This document shows, in pieces, positions 8,711 to 18,211 of a stretch of 64,000 nt of DNA (the first letter of the stretch is position 1; each line of letters begins with the position of its first letter). Position numbers and translations under genes: made by a program. The stretch comes from Salicibibacter cibi. GTDB lineage: Bacteria; Bacillota; Bacilli; Bacillales; Marinococcaceae. The stretch is taken from positions 3,224,001 to 3,288,000 of the forward strand of contig NZ_CP054706.1 of the NCBI RefSeq assembly GCF_016495865.1, given 5' to 3'. The notes under the pieces were generated by a model, which did no database searches, had not been told where the DNA came from, and worked only from the letters and a program-made list of their open reading frames with translations.

Positions 8711-9400
8711 ATGGCTCAAGCAAAAAGAAAAAGTACAAATAAAAAAGCACCGATCAAAATACTGGTCATTATCACGCTTGCCCTTGTCATCGTCATGGGA
8801 GCGCTCTTCTTCGTCGTGAACAGTGGGGGAAATACCACGGCTGTCGGACAAGCACCGTCCGTTGAAGATGTTCCAACAACAGGAGATGAAGATGCGCCTG
8901 TTTCAATCGTTGAATTTGGGGATTATAAGTGTCCGGCATGTGGCGATTGGGATTCCGAAATCGTCCCTCAACTATATGACGATTATGTAGATGCCGGTGA
9001 TGCTTCATTATCATTTTATAATTATATCGGTTTTGGTGAAGAGTCATTGTTGGCATCTTTGTCAGCCCACTCCATTTATGAAGAAACGCCCGACCAATTT
9101 TGGGGGTATCATCACGCCCTAATGCAACATGCAGGACAACAGGGTTCACAGGTGACTACTGATCTTCTTTTGGATTTAGCGGAAGAACATGCCCCGGATA
9201 TGGATCAAGATGAGCTTGAGGATGCTATCATTAACCAGGAAGCAATGCCACAAATTGAAGAGGACCACAGCGTAATAGAAGAATTTGACGTAGAAGCGAC
9301 GCCTACGATCATGATCAACGACCAAGTCATTGACGATCCTTTTGATTATGACGCCATCCAAGAAACCATCGACGAAGAATTGGCAGCCGCAGATTCATGA
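8711..9400 (+). CDS. bdbD: Thiol-disulfide oxidoreductase, DsbA family (BdbD-like)
   Basis: A 229-residue membrane-anchored protein with an N-terminal transmembrane segment at about 16-36 and an extracytoplasmic thioredoxin-fold domain. The redox motif CPAC is at 74-77, and the cis-proline loop is in EATPTIMIND. It should introduce disulfide bonds into exported proteins and be reoxidised by the BdbC partner. The next gene starts 4 bp before this one ends, so the pair is translationally coupled. The domain is very acidic, as is common for exposed proteins of salt-adapted bacteria. Confidence 0.92.
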   Translation: MAQAKRKSTNKKAPIKILVIITLALVIVMGALFFVVNSGGNTTAVGQAPSVEDVPTTGDEDAPVSIVEFGDYKCPACGDWDSEIVPQLYDDYVDAGDASLSFYNYIGFGEESLLASLSAHSIYEETPDQFWGYHHALMQHAGQQGSQVTTDLLLDLAEEHAPDMDQDELEDAIINQEAMPQIEEDHSVIEEFDVEATPTIMINDQVIDDPFDYDAIQETIDEELAAADS

Positions 9401-9813
9401 CACGGCAAAGCCTCTTCTTATACGCCGCTTGGTTACTGGCGTTGATATCAACGGTCGGAAGTTTATATTTCAGTGAAGTCGCAGGTTTTGTTCCCTGTGA
9501 AATGTGCTGGTATCAGCGGATAGCCATGTATCCGCTCGCGGTGATTCTCGGGATCGCTACCTTCCGATCCGATTTCGGCATTCGTTTATATGCGCTACCA
9601 TTTTCCATTATCGGCACTGTCGTGGCAGCTTTCCATTATGCGGAACAAAAAATACCGGCGTTTGGCGGCGCAACACCATGCGCGGACGGGGTGCCATGCA
9701 GTGCCGAATACATCAACTGGTTTGGTTTTATAACCATTCCTTTTTTAGCCCTAATATCTTTCTTACTCATTACCATCTGTCTATTGTTCGTACGACAAGC
9801 ATCCAAAAATTAA
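9397..9813 (+). CDS. bdbC: Disulfide bond formation protein BdbC (DsbB family)
   Basis: A 138-residue membrane protein with four predicted transmembrane helices. The first external loop carries CEMC (Cys34, Cys37), and the second carries Cys95 and Cys101. These are the two redox pairs that pass electrons from BdbD to quinone. The overlap with bdbD by 4 bp supports a fixed partnership. The length matches the DsbB/BdbC family. Confidence 0.94.
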   Translation: MTRQSLFLYAAWLLALISTVGSLYFSEVAGFVPCEMCWYQRIAMYPLAVILGIATFRSDFGIRLYALPFSIIGTVVAAFHYAEQKIPAFGGATPCADGVPCSAEYINWFGFITIPFLALISFLLITICLLFVRQASKN

Positions 9814-9829
9814 AAGGGGAGGGAAGACT

Positions 9830-10633
9830 TTGAAACAAAGGAGAACAACACTTCTTATCACGGCTTTGATCCTCCTGTTAAGTGCTTGCCAAGAGACGCA
9901 AGAAAACCAGCAAACGGATCATTCCACTGATGAAAACACAAACAACAAAAATACGGAAGAAAATAACACCGAAGAAGAGGACGATGATCCATGGGTCCTC
10001 GAAGAGGAACAATTCAACGAAATCGAAACGGTAGAAGGGATTGAAACCATCCAAAATCCCGATAATGATCAAGTGCTCGTCAATCATGATTACGCCTTTC
10101 CGGAAGGGTATGAACCCGACGATCTCGTCGTCCCCGATGTGTTATTCTCTTTTGATGAAGACGTGGAGAAACGGTATTTACGAGAACCGGCGGCAGATGC
10201 ACTGGAAGATTTGTTCGATGCTGCAGCAGATGACGGACATGATCTCTTTGCCGTGTCCGGATTTCGTTCCTATGAACGACAAGATGCCGTTTTTGCAGAT
10301 GCGGCAGAAGAAACGAGTGAAGAGGAGGCAAGTGAGACAGTTGCCAATCCCGGTAACAGCGAGCATCAAACCGGTTTGGCAATGGACATTTCCAGCGAAA
10401 GCAATGATTTTGAATTAAACACTTCCTTTGCCGAAACGGAAGAAGGAGAATGGGTTGCCGAACATGCCCATGAACACGGATTTATCATCCGTTACCCGGA
10501 AGATGGGGAAGAAATAACAGAGATCTCCTACGAACCCTGGCATCTACGCTACGTCGGGGAAGAAGCGGCAGAAGTCATTTACGACCATGATATTACGCTT
10601 GAAGAATTTTTCGATCATGCCGGCAAAATTTAA
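9830..10633 (+). CDS. VanY-like D-alanyl-D-alanine carboxypeptidase lipoprotein
   Basis: A 267-residue lipoprotein with a signal peptide ending in the lipobox LLSAC. An acidic, low-complexity linker lies at about residues 25-60. The C-terminal peptidase M15B domain has the zinc signature SEHQTGLAMD and the second site EPWHLRYVG, with SGFRSYERQ upstream. It should trim D-Ala from peptidoglycan stem peptides at the outer face of the membrane. It is 16 bp after bdbC and may share that transcript. It ends in the terminator at 10632-10663. Confidence 0.9.
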   Translation: MKQRRTTLLITALILLLSACQETQENQQTDHSTDENTNNKNTEENNTEEEDDDPWVLEEEQFNEIETVEGIETIQNPDNDQVLVNHDYAFPEGYEPDDLVVPDVLFSFDEDVEKRYLREPAADALEDLFDAAADDGHDLFAVSGFRSYERQDAVFADAAEETSEEEASETVANPGNSEHQTGLAMDISSESNDFELNTSFAETEEGEWVAEHAHEHGFIIRYPEDGEEITEISYEPWHLRYVGEEAAEVIYDHDITLEEFFDHAGKI

Positions 10634-10663
10634 AACGTGTTGCCCCCACGGACAACACGTTTT
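10632..10663. terminator. Bidirectional terminator
   Basis: A perfect 11 bp stem (AAAACGTGTTG with CAACACGTTTT) and a 10-base loop, flanked by A and T runs. It lies between the converging VanY-like gene and the 51-residue membrane gene and can serve both. Confidence 0.88.
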
Positions 10664-10817
10664 AAAAAATCCATTCCACTAATGCCCAACCAATCGCTCC
10701 AATCACACCGGCAACAATGGAATGAAGCACTTGCTCACTGTTCATGCGCTTCTCTTTGGACCAATCGATAATGAGCCATCCGACAAAGATGGCAACCCCA
10801 AACCAAATGGCTTGCAT
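10662..10817 (-). CDS. Small membrane protein, 51 residues
   Basis: A short gene encoding two hydrophobic segments (about residues 4-18 and 31-50) around a charged centre, with a GAGGGG-type ribosome binding site before the ATG at 10817. It ends at the bidirectional terminator. It lies next to the yugN-like and pgi genes. I do not recognise a named family; it resembles short conserved membrane proteins of Bacillaceae. The good start context and the terminator support it as a real gene. Confidence 0.65.
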   Translation of the reverse strand: MQAIWFGVAIFVGWLIIDWSKEKRMNSEQVLHSIVAGVIGAIGWALVEWIF

Positions 10818-10861
10818 TTTCCCCTCCCATTTCCAATCGAGAGGCCGCTATGGTGCGACCT

Positions 10862-11266
10862 TTATCCCGGTGATAACACTTGTTCCAACTCCCGGACAAG
10901 CATAACCCCTTCGCGAACATACACCTGATCAATGTAAGCATCTTTTTCTTCCGGTGACGAAAATTGGTTCCATAGAGCACTGTACGCCGTAATCCCTTCA
11001 TGGTCAATACCGGATTGATAACGGTGAGCCAAGAGGAATGGGGTCCCCAACACAACCGTTGCGTTCCCGCTACCGATTTCCCCAACCGACGCTGAAAATG
11101 GGATGCGCAAGAATTGATAGCCATTGTCATCGGCCATTTGATAATCCATATACGCGTGATCGTATTCCCATCCGTTTCCAATCATAAAACCGAGCGGCTC
11201 CAACTGTTGTTCCAATTCCTTCACGGACATTTCCAAACCACTGATTTGTGATCGCAGCTCTAACAT
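10862..11266 (-). CDS. YugN-like protein
   Basis: A 134-residue soluble protein of the YugN-like family, whose function is unknown. The position beside pgi is conserved in Bacillus. The start chosen is the ATG at 11266 (MLELRSQ), since AGGAGG lies 9 bp upstream. A longer in-frame version back to 11377 adds 37 residues that do not fit the family. The segment MSVKELEQQLEPLGF and the central strand-rich part are typical. It is transcribed in the same direction as pgi, about 120 bp downstream of it. Confidence 0.82.
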   Translation of the reverse strand: MLELRSQISGLEMSVKELEQQLEPLGFMIGNGWEYDHAYMDYQMADDNGYQFLRIPFSASVGEIGSGNATVVLGTPFLLAHRYQSGIDHEGITAYSALWNQFSSPEEKDAYIDQVYVREGVMLVRELEQVLSPG

Positions 11267-11386
11267 ATCCACCGGCCTCCTATGAAGCATTTCGCAGAAA
11301 TATGACTCCGTCACATCTTCCGTTACTATCCCTCGAAATGCTGATTTCATGCAAAGCATAGGAGAGGCAGTTTCCACCAGTTTTGC

Positions 11387-12742
11387 CTATCGCCATTCGT
11401 TCAGGCGTTCTTCCAACGCGATTCGGCGTTGTTCATGGCCGGGTTTGCCCAAAAGGGCATACATATTCTGCTTATAGCTCTCCACTCCCGGTTGATCAAA
11501 CGGATTTACGCCAAGCAAATAGCCGCTTATAGCACAGGCTTTTTCAAAAAAATACATCAATGCACCCATCGAAAAAGCGTCCAACTGCTCCATTTCAAGG
11601 ATAACATTCGGCACTGCTCCATCCGTATGTGCCAGCAGCGTCGCTTGAAATGCTTTTTTGTTAATGGCATCCAGGTACTCTCCGGTAAGAAAATCAAGTC
11701 CATCTTCATCGCCGCGGGGAATTTGTATTTCATTCCCGCTTTTTCCGATGAATAAAACGGTCTCAAATAAATGGCGGCGCCCTTCCTGAATGTACTGTCC
11801 CATCGAATGGAGATCGGTCGTAAAGACCGCCGATGCGGGGAAAAGTCCCTTGCCATCTTTTCCTTCACTTTCCCCATATAGCTGTTTCCACCATTCACCG
11901 AAATCCGCAAGTTTCGGTTCATAGACAGACAACATTTCAATCTGTTTTCCTTTTTGGTACATCAGGTAGCGAAAAGCTGCATATTGATAAGCCTGATTAT
12001 GATTTAAACGTTCTTCGGTATAATCTAGGCGTGCTTCCTCCGCACCCGCGATCAAATCCCGGATAGAGATACCTGCCGCAGCAATCGGAAGCAAGCCTAC
12101 AGGTGTGAGGACGGAATATCGTCCGCCTACATCGTCCGGGACGACAAATGTTTCATACCCTTCCGCGTTTGCCATCGTTTTTAAAGCACCTTTTTCCCGA
12201 TCGGTCGTGGCGATGATTCGTTTTTTTGCTTCTTCTTTCCCGTATGTATGTTCCATCCATGTTTTCACAATGCGAAACGCGATCGCAGGTTCTGTCGTCG
12301 TTCCCGACTTAGAAATAACGTTTACGTAAACGTTTTTTCCTTCAAGCGCCTCAAGAAGTTCACATGTATAGTCGGAACCGAAATGCTCCCCAAGAAAAAA
12401 AACATCCGGGCTGTTTTTCTTCTGCATATGCAAAGAAGAATGAAAAGAGTGGCTTAAACCCGAAATCACGGCTTTTGCTCCCAAAGATGAACCACCGATG
12501 CCGATAACAATAAACGCATCGGCATATTCGCGGATCCGCGCGGCTGTTTTTTCAATACGGGTGATTTCCTCTTGATTCCCTTTTTCAAGCACATCCATCC
12601 AGCCGAGAAAATCCGCTCCCTGTCCGGTTCTTGCATGTAAAAGATGGTGGGCTCGGGAAACCGCCGGGCACAACTGCTCCCATTCATGATCAGCCACAAA
12701 CGGAGCGACATAATTCAAATTCAGTGAGACAGGTGACGGCAT
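11387..12742 (-). CDS. pgi: Glucose-6-phosphate isomerase
   Basis: A 451-residue phosphoglucose isomerase of the short bacterial type. It interconverts glucose 6-phosphate and fructose 6-phosphate in glycolysis. The first family signature is visible around [14 protein letters not shown] and the second around [14 protein letters not shown]. The length equals that of the Bacillus enzymes. The gene order with yugN-like and yugI-like genes matches the B. subtilis chromosome. A family C hairpin repeat lies upstream between pgi and the divergent DUF378 gene. Confidence 0.97.
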   Translation of the reverse strand: MPSPVSLNLNYVAPFVADHEWEQLCPAVSRAHHLLHARTGQGADFLGWMDVLEKGNQEEITRIEKTAARIREYADAFIVIGIGGSSLGAKAVISGLSHSFHSSLHMQKKNSPDVFFLGEHFGSDYTCELLEALEGKNVYVNVISKSGTTTEPAIAFRIVKTWMEHTYGKEEAKKRIIATTDREKGALKTMANAEGYETFVVPDDVGGRYSVLTPVGLLPIAAAGISIRDLIAGAEEARLDYTEERLNHNQAYQYAAFRYLMYQKGKQIEMLSVYEPKLADFGEWWKQLYGESEGKDGKGLFPASAVFTTDLHSMGQYIQEGRRHLFETVLFIGKSGNEIQIPRGDEDGLDFLTGEYLDAINKKAFQATLLAHTDGAVPNVILEMEQLDAFSMGALMYFFEKACAISGYLLGVNPFDQPGVESYKQNMYALLGKPGHEQRRIALEERLNEWR

Positions 12743-12826
12743 GCAAAATCCTCCCTTTTGCGCAATAAAATCTTATCTCCTCATACATAATCCAAACATT
12801 TCTCCCTCATACTACCTACAGGTATT

Positions 12827-12917
12827 AGAAAACTTGGCTTTTCGTCCAGCTTTTATGGCGAAAGCCTTAGTTACACTTATGTAGGTGAGAAAGTTGATTT
12901 ATACTTCCTTACCTACC
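12827..12917. repeat. Family C two-hairpin element, copy 1
   Basis: About 90 bp with two consecutive inverted repeats. The first is built on GGCTTTTCG...GGCGAAAGCC and the second on GTAGGTGAGAAAGT against ACTTCCTTACCTAC. The same element occurs at 23373 (partial), 41094, 43029, 44182 (partial), 55697 and 58565, always between genes. Confidence 0.75.
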
Positions 12918-12936
12918 ATGTTAGGGAGGTGAAGGA

Positions 12937-13164
12937 ATGAGCGGCTTACAACGCACGGCACTTATTATAGCAATTATAGGCGCAGTCAACTGGGGGTTAA
13001 TCGGATTCTTCGGTTTTGATTTGGTTGCAGCGATTTTTGGCGGCCAAGGCGCGGTATTTGCACGGGTCATCTACGCCATTGTCGGTCTCGCAGGTCTCTA
13101 TTGTATTTCCCTTCTTTTTATTCCTCAAGAACAAACACAACAAAGTCCCGAACCCCAAAAGTGA
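12937..13164 (+). CDS. DUF378 membrane protein
   Basis: A 75-residue membrane protein of the DUF378 family, function unknown. Two transmembrane helices are seen at about 7-27 and 38-62, and the motif AIIGAVNWGLIGFFGFDLVA is typical. GGGAGGTGAAGGA gives a strong ribosome binding site. The gene is monocistronic, with a family C element in its upstream region and a bidirectional terminator behind it. Confidence 0.9.
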   Translation: MSGLQRTALIIAIIGAVNWGLIGFFGFDLVAAIFGGQGAVFARVIYAIVGLAGLYCISLLFIPQEQTQQSPEPQK

Positions 13165-13173
13165 TCACTTCAT

Positions 13174-13210
13174 AAAAAAACCCGGACGCTGCAAATGTCC
13201 GGGTCTCATT
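13174..13210. terminator. Bidirectional terminator
   Basis: The stem CCCGGAC (13181-13187) pairs with GTCCGGG (13197-13203), preceded by an A run and followed by T-rich sequence. It separates the converging DUF378 and S1-domain genes. Confidence 0.87.
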
Positions 13211-13229
13211 TATTTTCTGGCTGGAAGCA

Positions 13230-13634
13230 TTATTTACGGGCACGTTTGTTAAGATCGGCGTGGATTTCATTGGACTCTTTTAACCAATCTTTAAGTTTAT
13301 CTTCCAATGTGTTGAATCCTTGATTTTTGCTTTCTTGCTTCTTCGGTCCCCGTGCCCCGCCGCGTCGACTGTCTCCGCCTTCCGGTGCAGGCTGGGTGGC
13401 ACGAATGGACAGGGAAATCTTGCCGGATTCAGCATCTACGGACTTTACTTTCACTTTAACTTCTTCACCGACAGAAAGCACATCATTAATATCTTTCACG
13501 TAGCCATGGGCTACTTCGGAAATATGAACGAGTCCTTGGTTTTTATCATCAAGCGCAACGAATGCCCCGAATGGTTTAACACCCGTCACCTTACCCTCCA
13601 CAATGTTTCCAACTTCGTACTCTGCTACAGACAT
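13230..13634 (-). CDS. S1 RNA-binding domain protein (YugI / GSP13 type)
   Basis: A 134-residue protein with a single S1 (OB-fold) RNA-binding domain at about residues 6-75 (VGNIVEGKVTGVKPFGAFVA, GLVHISEVA). A basic, disordered C-terminal part follows. It matches the general stress protein 13 / YugI group, which associates with ribosomes. The position next to pgi repeats the B. subtilis order. It is monocistronic between a terminator and a repeat-rich intergenic region. Confidence 0.93.
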   Translation of the reverse strand: MSVAEYEVGNIVEGKVTGVKPFGAFVALDDKNQGLVHISEVAHGYVKDINDVLSVGEEVKVKVKSVDAESGKISLSIRATQPAPEGGDSRRGGARGPKKQESKNQGFNTLEDKLKDWLKESNEIHADLNKRARK

Positions 13635-13649
13635 TCAAACATCCCCTAA

Positions 13650-14172
13650 ACATTTTTTAACGCTTAAATCATACCACATGTTCACCTTTCAGGCAAAGAA
13701 AAGTTCTATATCTGGAAATGATGATTGACCCTTTTTAATAGTTTTAGAGAACTTGGCTTTTTGCTTGAAAACCATTTTGGTTAAAAGGCAATAGCAGGCG
13801 CGTTAATTTACCATAAAACACCTTTTCGCAGGTGTCCTATATATTCGATCCTATAGCAATCCAAGGTATCTTAGTGCAACGTCTGCAGACCTAAAGCTTT
13901 GCTGTGAAATCAAATGAGTCTTCAGGCACCACATCTGCAGACCTTAATCATTTCTGTGAAGCCGGATCAGTCCTCAGGACCGGCTTTTGGAGACTCATAA
14001 TGGTTGCCGAACGCTAAATGAGTCCGCAACACGGTAGATTTACCATCCTTTTCATCTTCAATAGCTTTTCACAAAGCATCCTATTTGTTCAAGCTTGACA
14101 AGCCCTCTTTTCATAAATAATGTGTACGTAACTGATACCTTAAAACACTCGGAAAGGAGTTGTTTATATAAG
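13650..14172. other. Repeat-bearing intergenic region
   Basis: No gene is seen between the S1-protein gene and the NSS transporter gene. The region holds a degenerate family C fragment (13743-13795, starting AGAGAACTTGGCTTTT) and the family D hairpin units listed at 13864. A ribosome binding site for the transporter lies at its end. Confidence 0.6.
13864..14072. repeat. Family D hairpin repeat, four units of 52 bp
   Basis: Related units start at about 13864, 13916, 13968 and 14020, exactly 52 bp apart. Each contains a GAGTC-like half (for example GAGTCTTCAG) and an inverted partner (CTGCAGAC or GGAGACTC) that can form a short stem. The units are diverged from one another. The third and fourth closely resemble the locus at 28440-28510. 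Confidence 0.7.
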
Positions 14173-15504
14173 ATGGCATCTGATCAATGGACAACACGGA
14201 TTGGATTTATTTTGGCTGCCGCAGGGTCGGCCATCGGGTTAGGAACCGTTTGGCGCCTCCCCTATGTCGCCGGCACAGAAGGAGGCGGTGCTTTCTTCCT
14301 AATTTTTCTCGTGCTTTTATTAACAATGGGAACGGCTTTGTTGCTTGCTGAGTTTGTACTCGGAAGGCATACACAGGAAGGCGCGATTCACGCCTATAAA
14401 CGCATCGCGCCCAAAGGGCAATGGCAATTAATTGGGACTTTAGGGATGATTGCTGCCTTCTTGCTTTTATCTTTTTATAGCGTCGTTGGGGGTTGGATCG
14501 TCACCTACCTGGTGCGGAGTTTCAGCGGTCAAGTGACTTCTCCGCCGGACGGTGATTACAACGCGCTATTCGAAACGATTACTGCGAACCCTTGGGAAGT
14601 GGGAGCAGCCCATCTTGCCTTTATGATTATGACCATTTTCGTCGTTCAAAAAGGTATTCGCAAAGGGATTGAAAAAGCAAGCGTATACATGATGCCGGCG
14701 TTGTTCATTCTTTTTGCTGTGCTCGTCGCTCGCTCCCTCACGCTTGACGGAGCTTGGGAAGGCGTCGTTTTCTTCTTGCAGCCTGACTTATCGGCCGTAA
14801 CCGGCGAAACGCTGCTGACAGCCCTTGGACAAGCGTTCTTTTCACTTAGCCTCGGTGTCTCTGTTATGGTTACATACAGTTCTTATTTAGGAAAAAGCGA
14901 AAACCTGCCACGGTCCGCCTGGTCAGTCGTTTTGCTCACGATTCTCATTGCATTTATGGCAGGACTTGCCATTTTCCCGGGGGTATTTGCGTTTGACTTG
15001 CAACCGGACGAAGGGCCGGAGCTTATCTTTACCATTTTACCGGCAGTCTTCGGCGAGATGGCCTTCGGTTCCCTCTTTTTCTCGCTTTTTATGATTTTGA
15101 TGCTGTTCGCGACGTTGACGTCTGCATTTTCACTCGTTGAAATCATCGTCAAACCGTTGATTCGCGGCAAAGAAGAAAAACGTGTCAAAATGACGTGGAT
15201 TGTCGGCTTGCTCATTTTTGCAATGGGAATTCCTTCAAACCTATCCTTTGGCGTTCTGGCAGATTGGGACGTGTTTGGCGACATCTTCTTTAATCAAGTC
15301 GATTACCTCGTAAGCAATATTTTACTGCCCACCGGAGCGTTTTTCATCTCGCTCTTTGTTGGTTGGAGAATGCGCAAAAATGATTTGCAGGAAGAATTGC
15401 TGCGCGGAAGCAACAGGGGAACAGGGCTGTTTAACATTTGGTTCCTTGCAATTCGCTATGTTGTGCCGATTGCGATTGTAGTTGTTTTTATCTCCATGAT
15501 TTAA
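14173..15504 (+). CDS. Sodium-dependent transporter, NSS/SNF family
   Basis: A neurotransmitter:sodium symporter-type protein, 443 residues from the ATG at 14173. GGAAAGGAGT lies 12 bp upstream and the N-terminus MASDQWTTRIGFILAAAGSA is typical, so the longer in-frame start is unlikely. About 11 transmembrane segments are predicted, and helix 1 holds the sodium and substrate motif GSAIGLGTVWRLP. It probably imports an amino acid or a related solute with Na+. It stands just before htpX. Confidence 0.92.
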   Translation: MASDQWTTRIGFILAAAGSAIGLGTVWRLPYVAGTEGGGAFFLIFLVLLLTMGTALLLAEFVLGRHTQEGAIHAYKRIAPKGQWQLIGTLGMIAAFLLLSFYSVVGGWIVTYLVRSFSGQVTSPPDGDYNALFETITANPWEVGAAHLAFMIMTIFVVQKGIRKGIEKASVYMMPALFILFAVLVARSLTLDGAWEGVVFFLQPDLSAVTGETLLTALGQAFFSLSLGVSVMVTYSSYLGKSENLPRSAWSVVLLTILIAFMAGLAIFPGVFAFDLQPDEGPELIFTILPAVFGEMAFGSLFFSLFMILMLFATLTSAFSLVEIIVKPLIRGKEEKRVKMTWIVGLLIFAMGIPSNLSFGVLADWDVFGDIFFNQVDYLVSNILLPTGAFFISLFVGWRMRKNDLQEELLRGSNRGTGLFNIWFLAIRYVVPIAIVVVFISMI

Positions 15505-15564
15505 GGGTTGATTAAAGCATGCTATAATGGGAGACGGAAAAATAATCGGAGGTGTCATAAGACA

Positions 15565-16479
15565 GTGGGGAAAAGAATCGGACTTTTTATTTTAACGAAC
15601 ATTCTCGTTCTGACGACGGTAGCCATCGTTTGGTCGTTGATTACAACGTTTACGACTATCGATGGCTCCTTTCAGTCTAGCGACGGCGTATTGGGCATTA
15701 ATGTCCTCTCCTTGTTGATTTTTAGTTTATTGCTCGGGTTCGGGGGCGCGTTATTTTCCTTGGCCATTTCACGTTGGATCGCGAAGAAAATGATGCGCGT
15801 AAAAGTGTTGGATCCTGAAAAAAACTTAAACCAAGCGGAACGTGCCATCGTTGAAAAAGTACATCGAATGGCGGGTGCCGCAGGGCTTGTTCATATGCCC
15901 GAGGTCGGGGTCTATCAATCGAAAGAAGTGAATGCCTTCGCAACCGGCCCCACGAAAAAGCGGTCGCTCGTTGCAGTATCCTCCGGATTATTGCAAGAAA
16001 TGGATGAAAGTGCCGTAGAGGGAGTCATTGCGCACGAAATTGCCCATGTGGACAACGGGGATATGGTGACGATGACGCTGTTGCAAGGGATCGTCAACAC
16101 ATTTGTCGTCTTTTTATCACGGGTGGCAGCGATTATCTTATCGCGGTTTGTGCGCCCTGAGCTCCAGTTTATCGTGCAGATAGCTGCCATCATCATTTTG
16201 CAAATTCTCTTCTCCATTCTCGGGAGCCTTGTCGTTAACGCGTATTCTCGCCATCGAGAATTTCACGCGGACCGAGGCGGAGCCGATTTTGCAGGAAAAG
16301 ATAAAATTGCCCACGCACTGCGTTCGCTGCAAAGGTATGCAAATCGTGCACAAACGGATGATCATACGGACGATTCAGCACTGCAAACAATGAAAATCAA
16401 TGGAAAACGCGGGTTCACGCAATTATTTTCCACCCACCCGGACCTGCAGGATCGCATTGACCGTTTAGAGCAATCGTAG
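15565..16479 (+). CDS. htpX: Membrane zinc protease HtpX
   Basis: A 304-residue integral membrane metalloprotease of the M48B family, acting in membrane protein quality control. Two N-terminal transmembrane segments lie at about 5-30 and 45-70. The zinc motif HEIAH follows in [17 protein letters not shown] further hydrophobic hairpin is followed by the third ligand region EFHADRGG. The start chosen is GTG at 15565 because GGAGGTG precedes it and the protein then starts [12 protein letters not shown] as in relatives. It follows the NSS gene by 60 bp. Confidence 0.93.
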   Translation: MGKRIGLFILTNILVLTTVAIVWSLITTFTTIDGSFQSSDGVLGINVLSLLIFSLLLGFGGALFSLAISRWIAKKMMRVKVLDPEKNLNQAERAIVEKVHRMAGAAGLVHMPEVGVYQSKEVNAFATGPTKKRSLVAVSSGLLQEMDESAVEGVIAHEIAHVDNGDMVTMTLLQGIVNTFVVFLSRVAAIILSRFVRPELQFIVQIAAIIILQILFSILGSLVVNAYSRHREFHADRGGADFAGKDKIAHALRSLQRYANRAQTDDHTDDSALQTMKINGKRGFTQLFSTHPDLQDRIDRLEQS

Positions 16480-16494
16480 GCATTAAATGAACTG

Positions 16495-16527
16495 GCAGCG
16501 ATGTAATTCGCTGCTTTTTATTTTTTT
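16495..16527 (+). terminator. Terminator of htpX
   Basis: GCAGCG (16495-16500) pairs with CGCTGC (16509-16514), followed by a long T run. It is placed directly behind htpX. Confidence 0.82.
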
Positions 16528-16745
16528 GCAGATATGATCAAAGACATCGGTCTCCGTTTTTCATCTTTCATGTAGGGATCATTTTTTATCATTTCATCGG
16601 AAGGAGCTGGTTCCCTCACCGCTTCTAAGTTCTATGATTTCCACCACTGATCCCTGCCATTTTAGCTTAGCATAAAGTGACACGTCCATTCTGTGCGCCG
16701 AAAATGAATTTTTCCATTCTAATTGAAAAAAACTCTCAATTATGA

Positions 16746-16809
16746 TTGACGAAAGCGATGTCAATGCTTATAATGATCATTAGTTAATTGATAATGATTT
16801 TCATTATTG
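16746..16809 (+). promoter_or_regulatory. Promoter with Fur box before the siderophore-binding protein gene
   Basis: TTGACG at 16746 and TATAAT at 16769 are separated by 17 bp. Just downstream, GATAATGATTTTCATTATT (16790-16808) is a near-perfect Fur box palindrome. Iron-replete Fur should block transcription here. Confidence 0.85.
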
Positions 16810-16897
16810 GTTATGGGGAGGGGGATAAAGGCTTAACTTTTTCTTAGTTTTCATCACTGAACATGCAAATAAAACATAATAAAGGGGTTTATAAAAC

Positions 16898-17869
16898 ATG
16901 GGCAAGCCACTGATTGGAATACTTACAGGCTTATCAATGACTTTTGCACTTGCCGCGTGTAGCGGAGAAAATAACGATGAAGCGACAGGTGACGAAGAGA
17001 ATCAATCTTCGGAAACGGAAGAAATCACCATTGAACATGACTTTGGAGAAACGGAAGTGCCTGTCAATCCGGAAACTGTTGTATCTTTTGATAATGGCTT
17101 AACAGACTCCATTCGGGAGCTGGGAGGCAATATCAGCGGCATTCCAAAAGCAGGAAATGTTCCGGAGTATTTATCGGAATTTGAAAGCGATGAATACGAA
17201 GATGTAGGCGATCTTTTTGAACCGAACTTTGAGTTGATTAATGAAATGCAACCGGATGTCATTTTTATTTCAGGTCGTGCCTCCGACAATTATGAAGAAC
17301 TAAGCGAAATTGCTCCAACTGTTTATATGGACATTGACGACGAAGATTTTATGGGATCATTAGAAGAAAACGTTACAACATTAGGGGAAATTTTTGACGC
17401 TGAAGATGAAGCAGAAAATCAATTGGACGAAGTACAGACGAGAATTTCCGAAGTTAGCGAACAGGTGAATGAAGCTGACGAAGACGGTTTAATTCTTTCT
17501 GTCGATGATGGCTCGGCAAGTGCCTACGGTGCAGGATCCCGTTTTGGCCTTATCCATGATGTACTTGATGTAACTCCTGCTGATGAAGCCATTGACTCAG
17601 AAACGCACGGGGAAAATGTGTCTTTTGAATACATTGCGGATGTTGATCCGGATAATCTATTCGTCTTGGATCGTGGCGCAACCGTCGGAAGCGACGAGGA
17701 AGCAAGCCTGAATGAAATCCTTGATAATGAACTCGTAGAATCCACCACCGCTTTCCAAAATGATAAGATCATCCAAATGACCGGTGATTATTGGTATTTA
17801 AGCTACGGCGGATTAGAATCCACGAATCATATGATAGACGAAGTTGAAGAGGGTATTGCAGGATCATAG
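16898..17869 (+). CDS. Siderophore/iron ABC transporter substrate-binding lipoprotein
   Basis: A 323-residue periplasmic-binding-type lipoprotein (FatB/YclQ-like). The signal peptide ends with the lipobox LAAC, followed by an acidic linker. The two-lobed TroA/FecB-type binding domain covers about residues 45-320 (for example QPDVIFISGRASDNYEEL). It should capture a ferric siderophore outside the membrane. The Fur-box promoter supports an iron role. No permease or ATPase genes adjoin it, so the transporter partners must lie elsewhere. It ends at a terminator, just before a MITE. Confidence 0.92.
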   Translation: MGKPLIGILTGLSMTFALAACSGENNDEATGDEENQSSETEEITIEHDFGETEVPVNPETVVSFDNGLTDSIRELGGNISGIPKAGNVPEYLSEFESDEYEDVGDLFEPNFELINEMQPDVIFISGRASDNYEELSEIAPTVYMDIDDEDFMGSLEENVTTLGEIFDAEDEAENQLDEVQTRISEVSEQVNEADEDGLILSVDDGSASAYGAGSRFGLIHDVLDVTPADEAIDSETHGENVSFEYIADVDPDNLFVLDRGATVGSDEEASLNEILDNELVESTTAFQNDKIIQMTGDYWYLSYGGLESTNHMIDEVEEGIAGS

Positions 17870-17878
17870 CTACCAAGA

Positions 17879-17912
17879 AAGGATCCCGTCTGTAACGAGG
17901 GATCCTTTTTTA
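17879..17912 (+). terminator. Terminator of the siderophore-binding gene
   Basis: AAGGATCCC and GGGATCCTT form a stem around a loop of about 11 bases, followed by TTTTTATT. Confidence 0.85.
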
Positions 17913-17922
17913 TTGCCAATTA

Positions 17923-18208
17923 GGCACTGCTGAATAACGGAAAAAGACTGACACATAAGCATTTTCCGTTGCTGCTGTCAAAGCTGGATGCAAGGAAATC
18001 CATCCTATAAGCAAAAAAACCCTTGCACGTCTGGCAACGTACGGAGGGATGGTGCTGCAATGGCGAGACTCCAGCGGAAAAACGGACGCGTCAAGCCCCC
18101 GCAGCGCCGGTTTTGCGCGAGGAGGCTTGACCGTTCGTCCGCGGAAAGCGAAGCCATGGAAGCGACATCCCGGCTTCAGCTGATAGCCGCAAGTTGTTCA
18201 GCAATCCC
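17923..18208 (+). mobile_element. Family A MITE, copy 2 (286 bp)
   Basis: Same ends and core as the copy at 4566. The 6 bp duplication CAATTA lies at 17917-17922 and 18209-18214. The right-hand duplication contains the stop codon of the neighbouring minus-strand YtkA-like gene, so the insertion occurred at the stop codon and left it intact. Confidence 0.9.
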
Positions 18209-18211
18209 CAA

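Noticed and set aside
8711..10633. Long frames on the opposite strand of the bdbD-bdbC-vanY genes
   Set aside because: They are shadows produced by the acidic codon bias of these genes. The plus-strand genes have clear motifs and overlaps.
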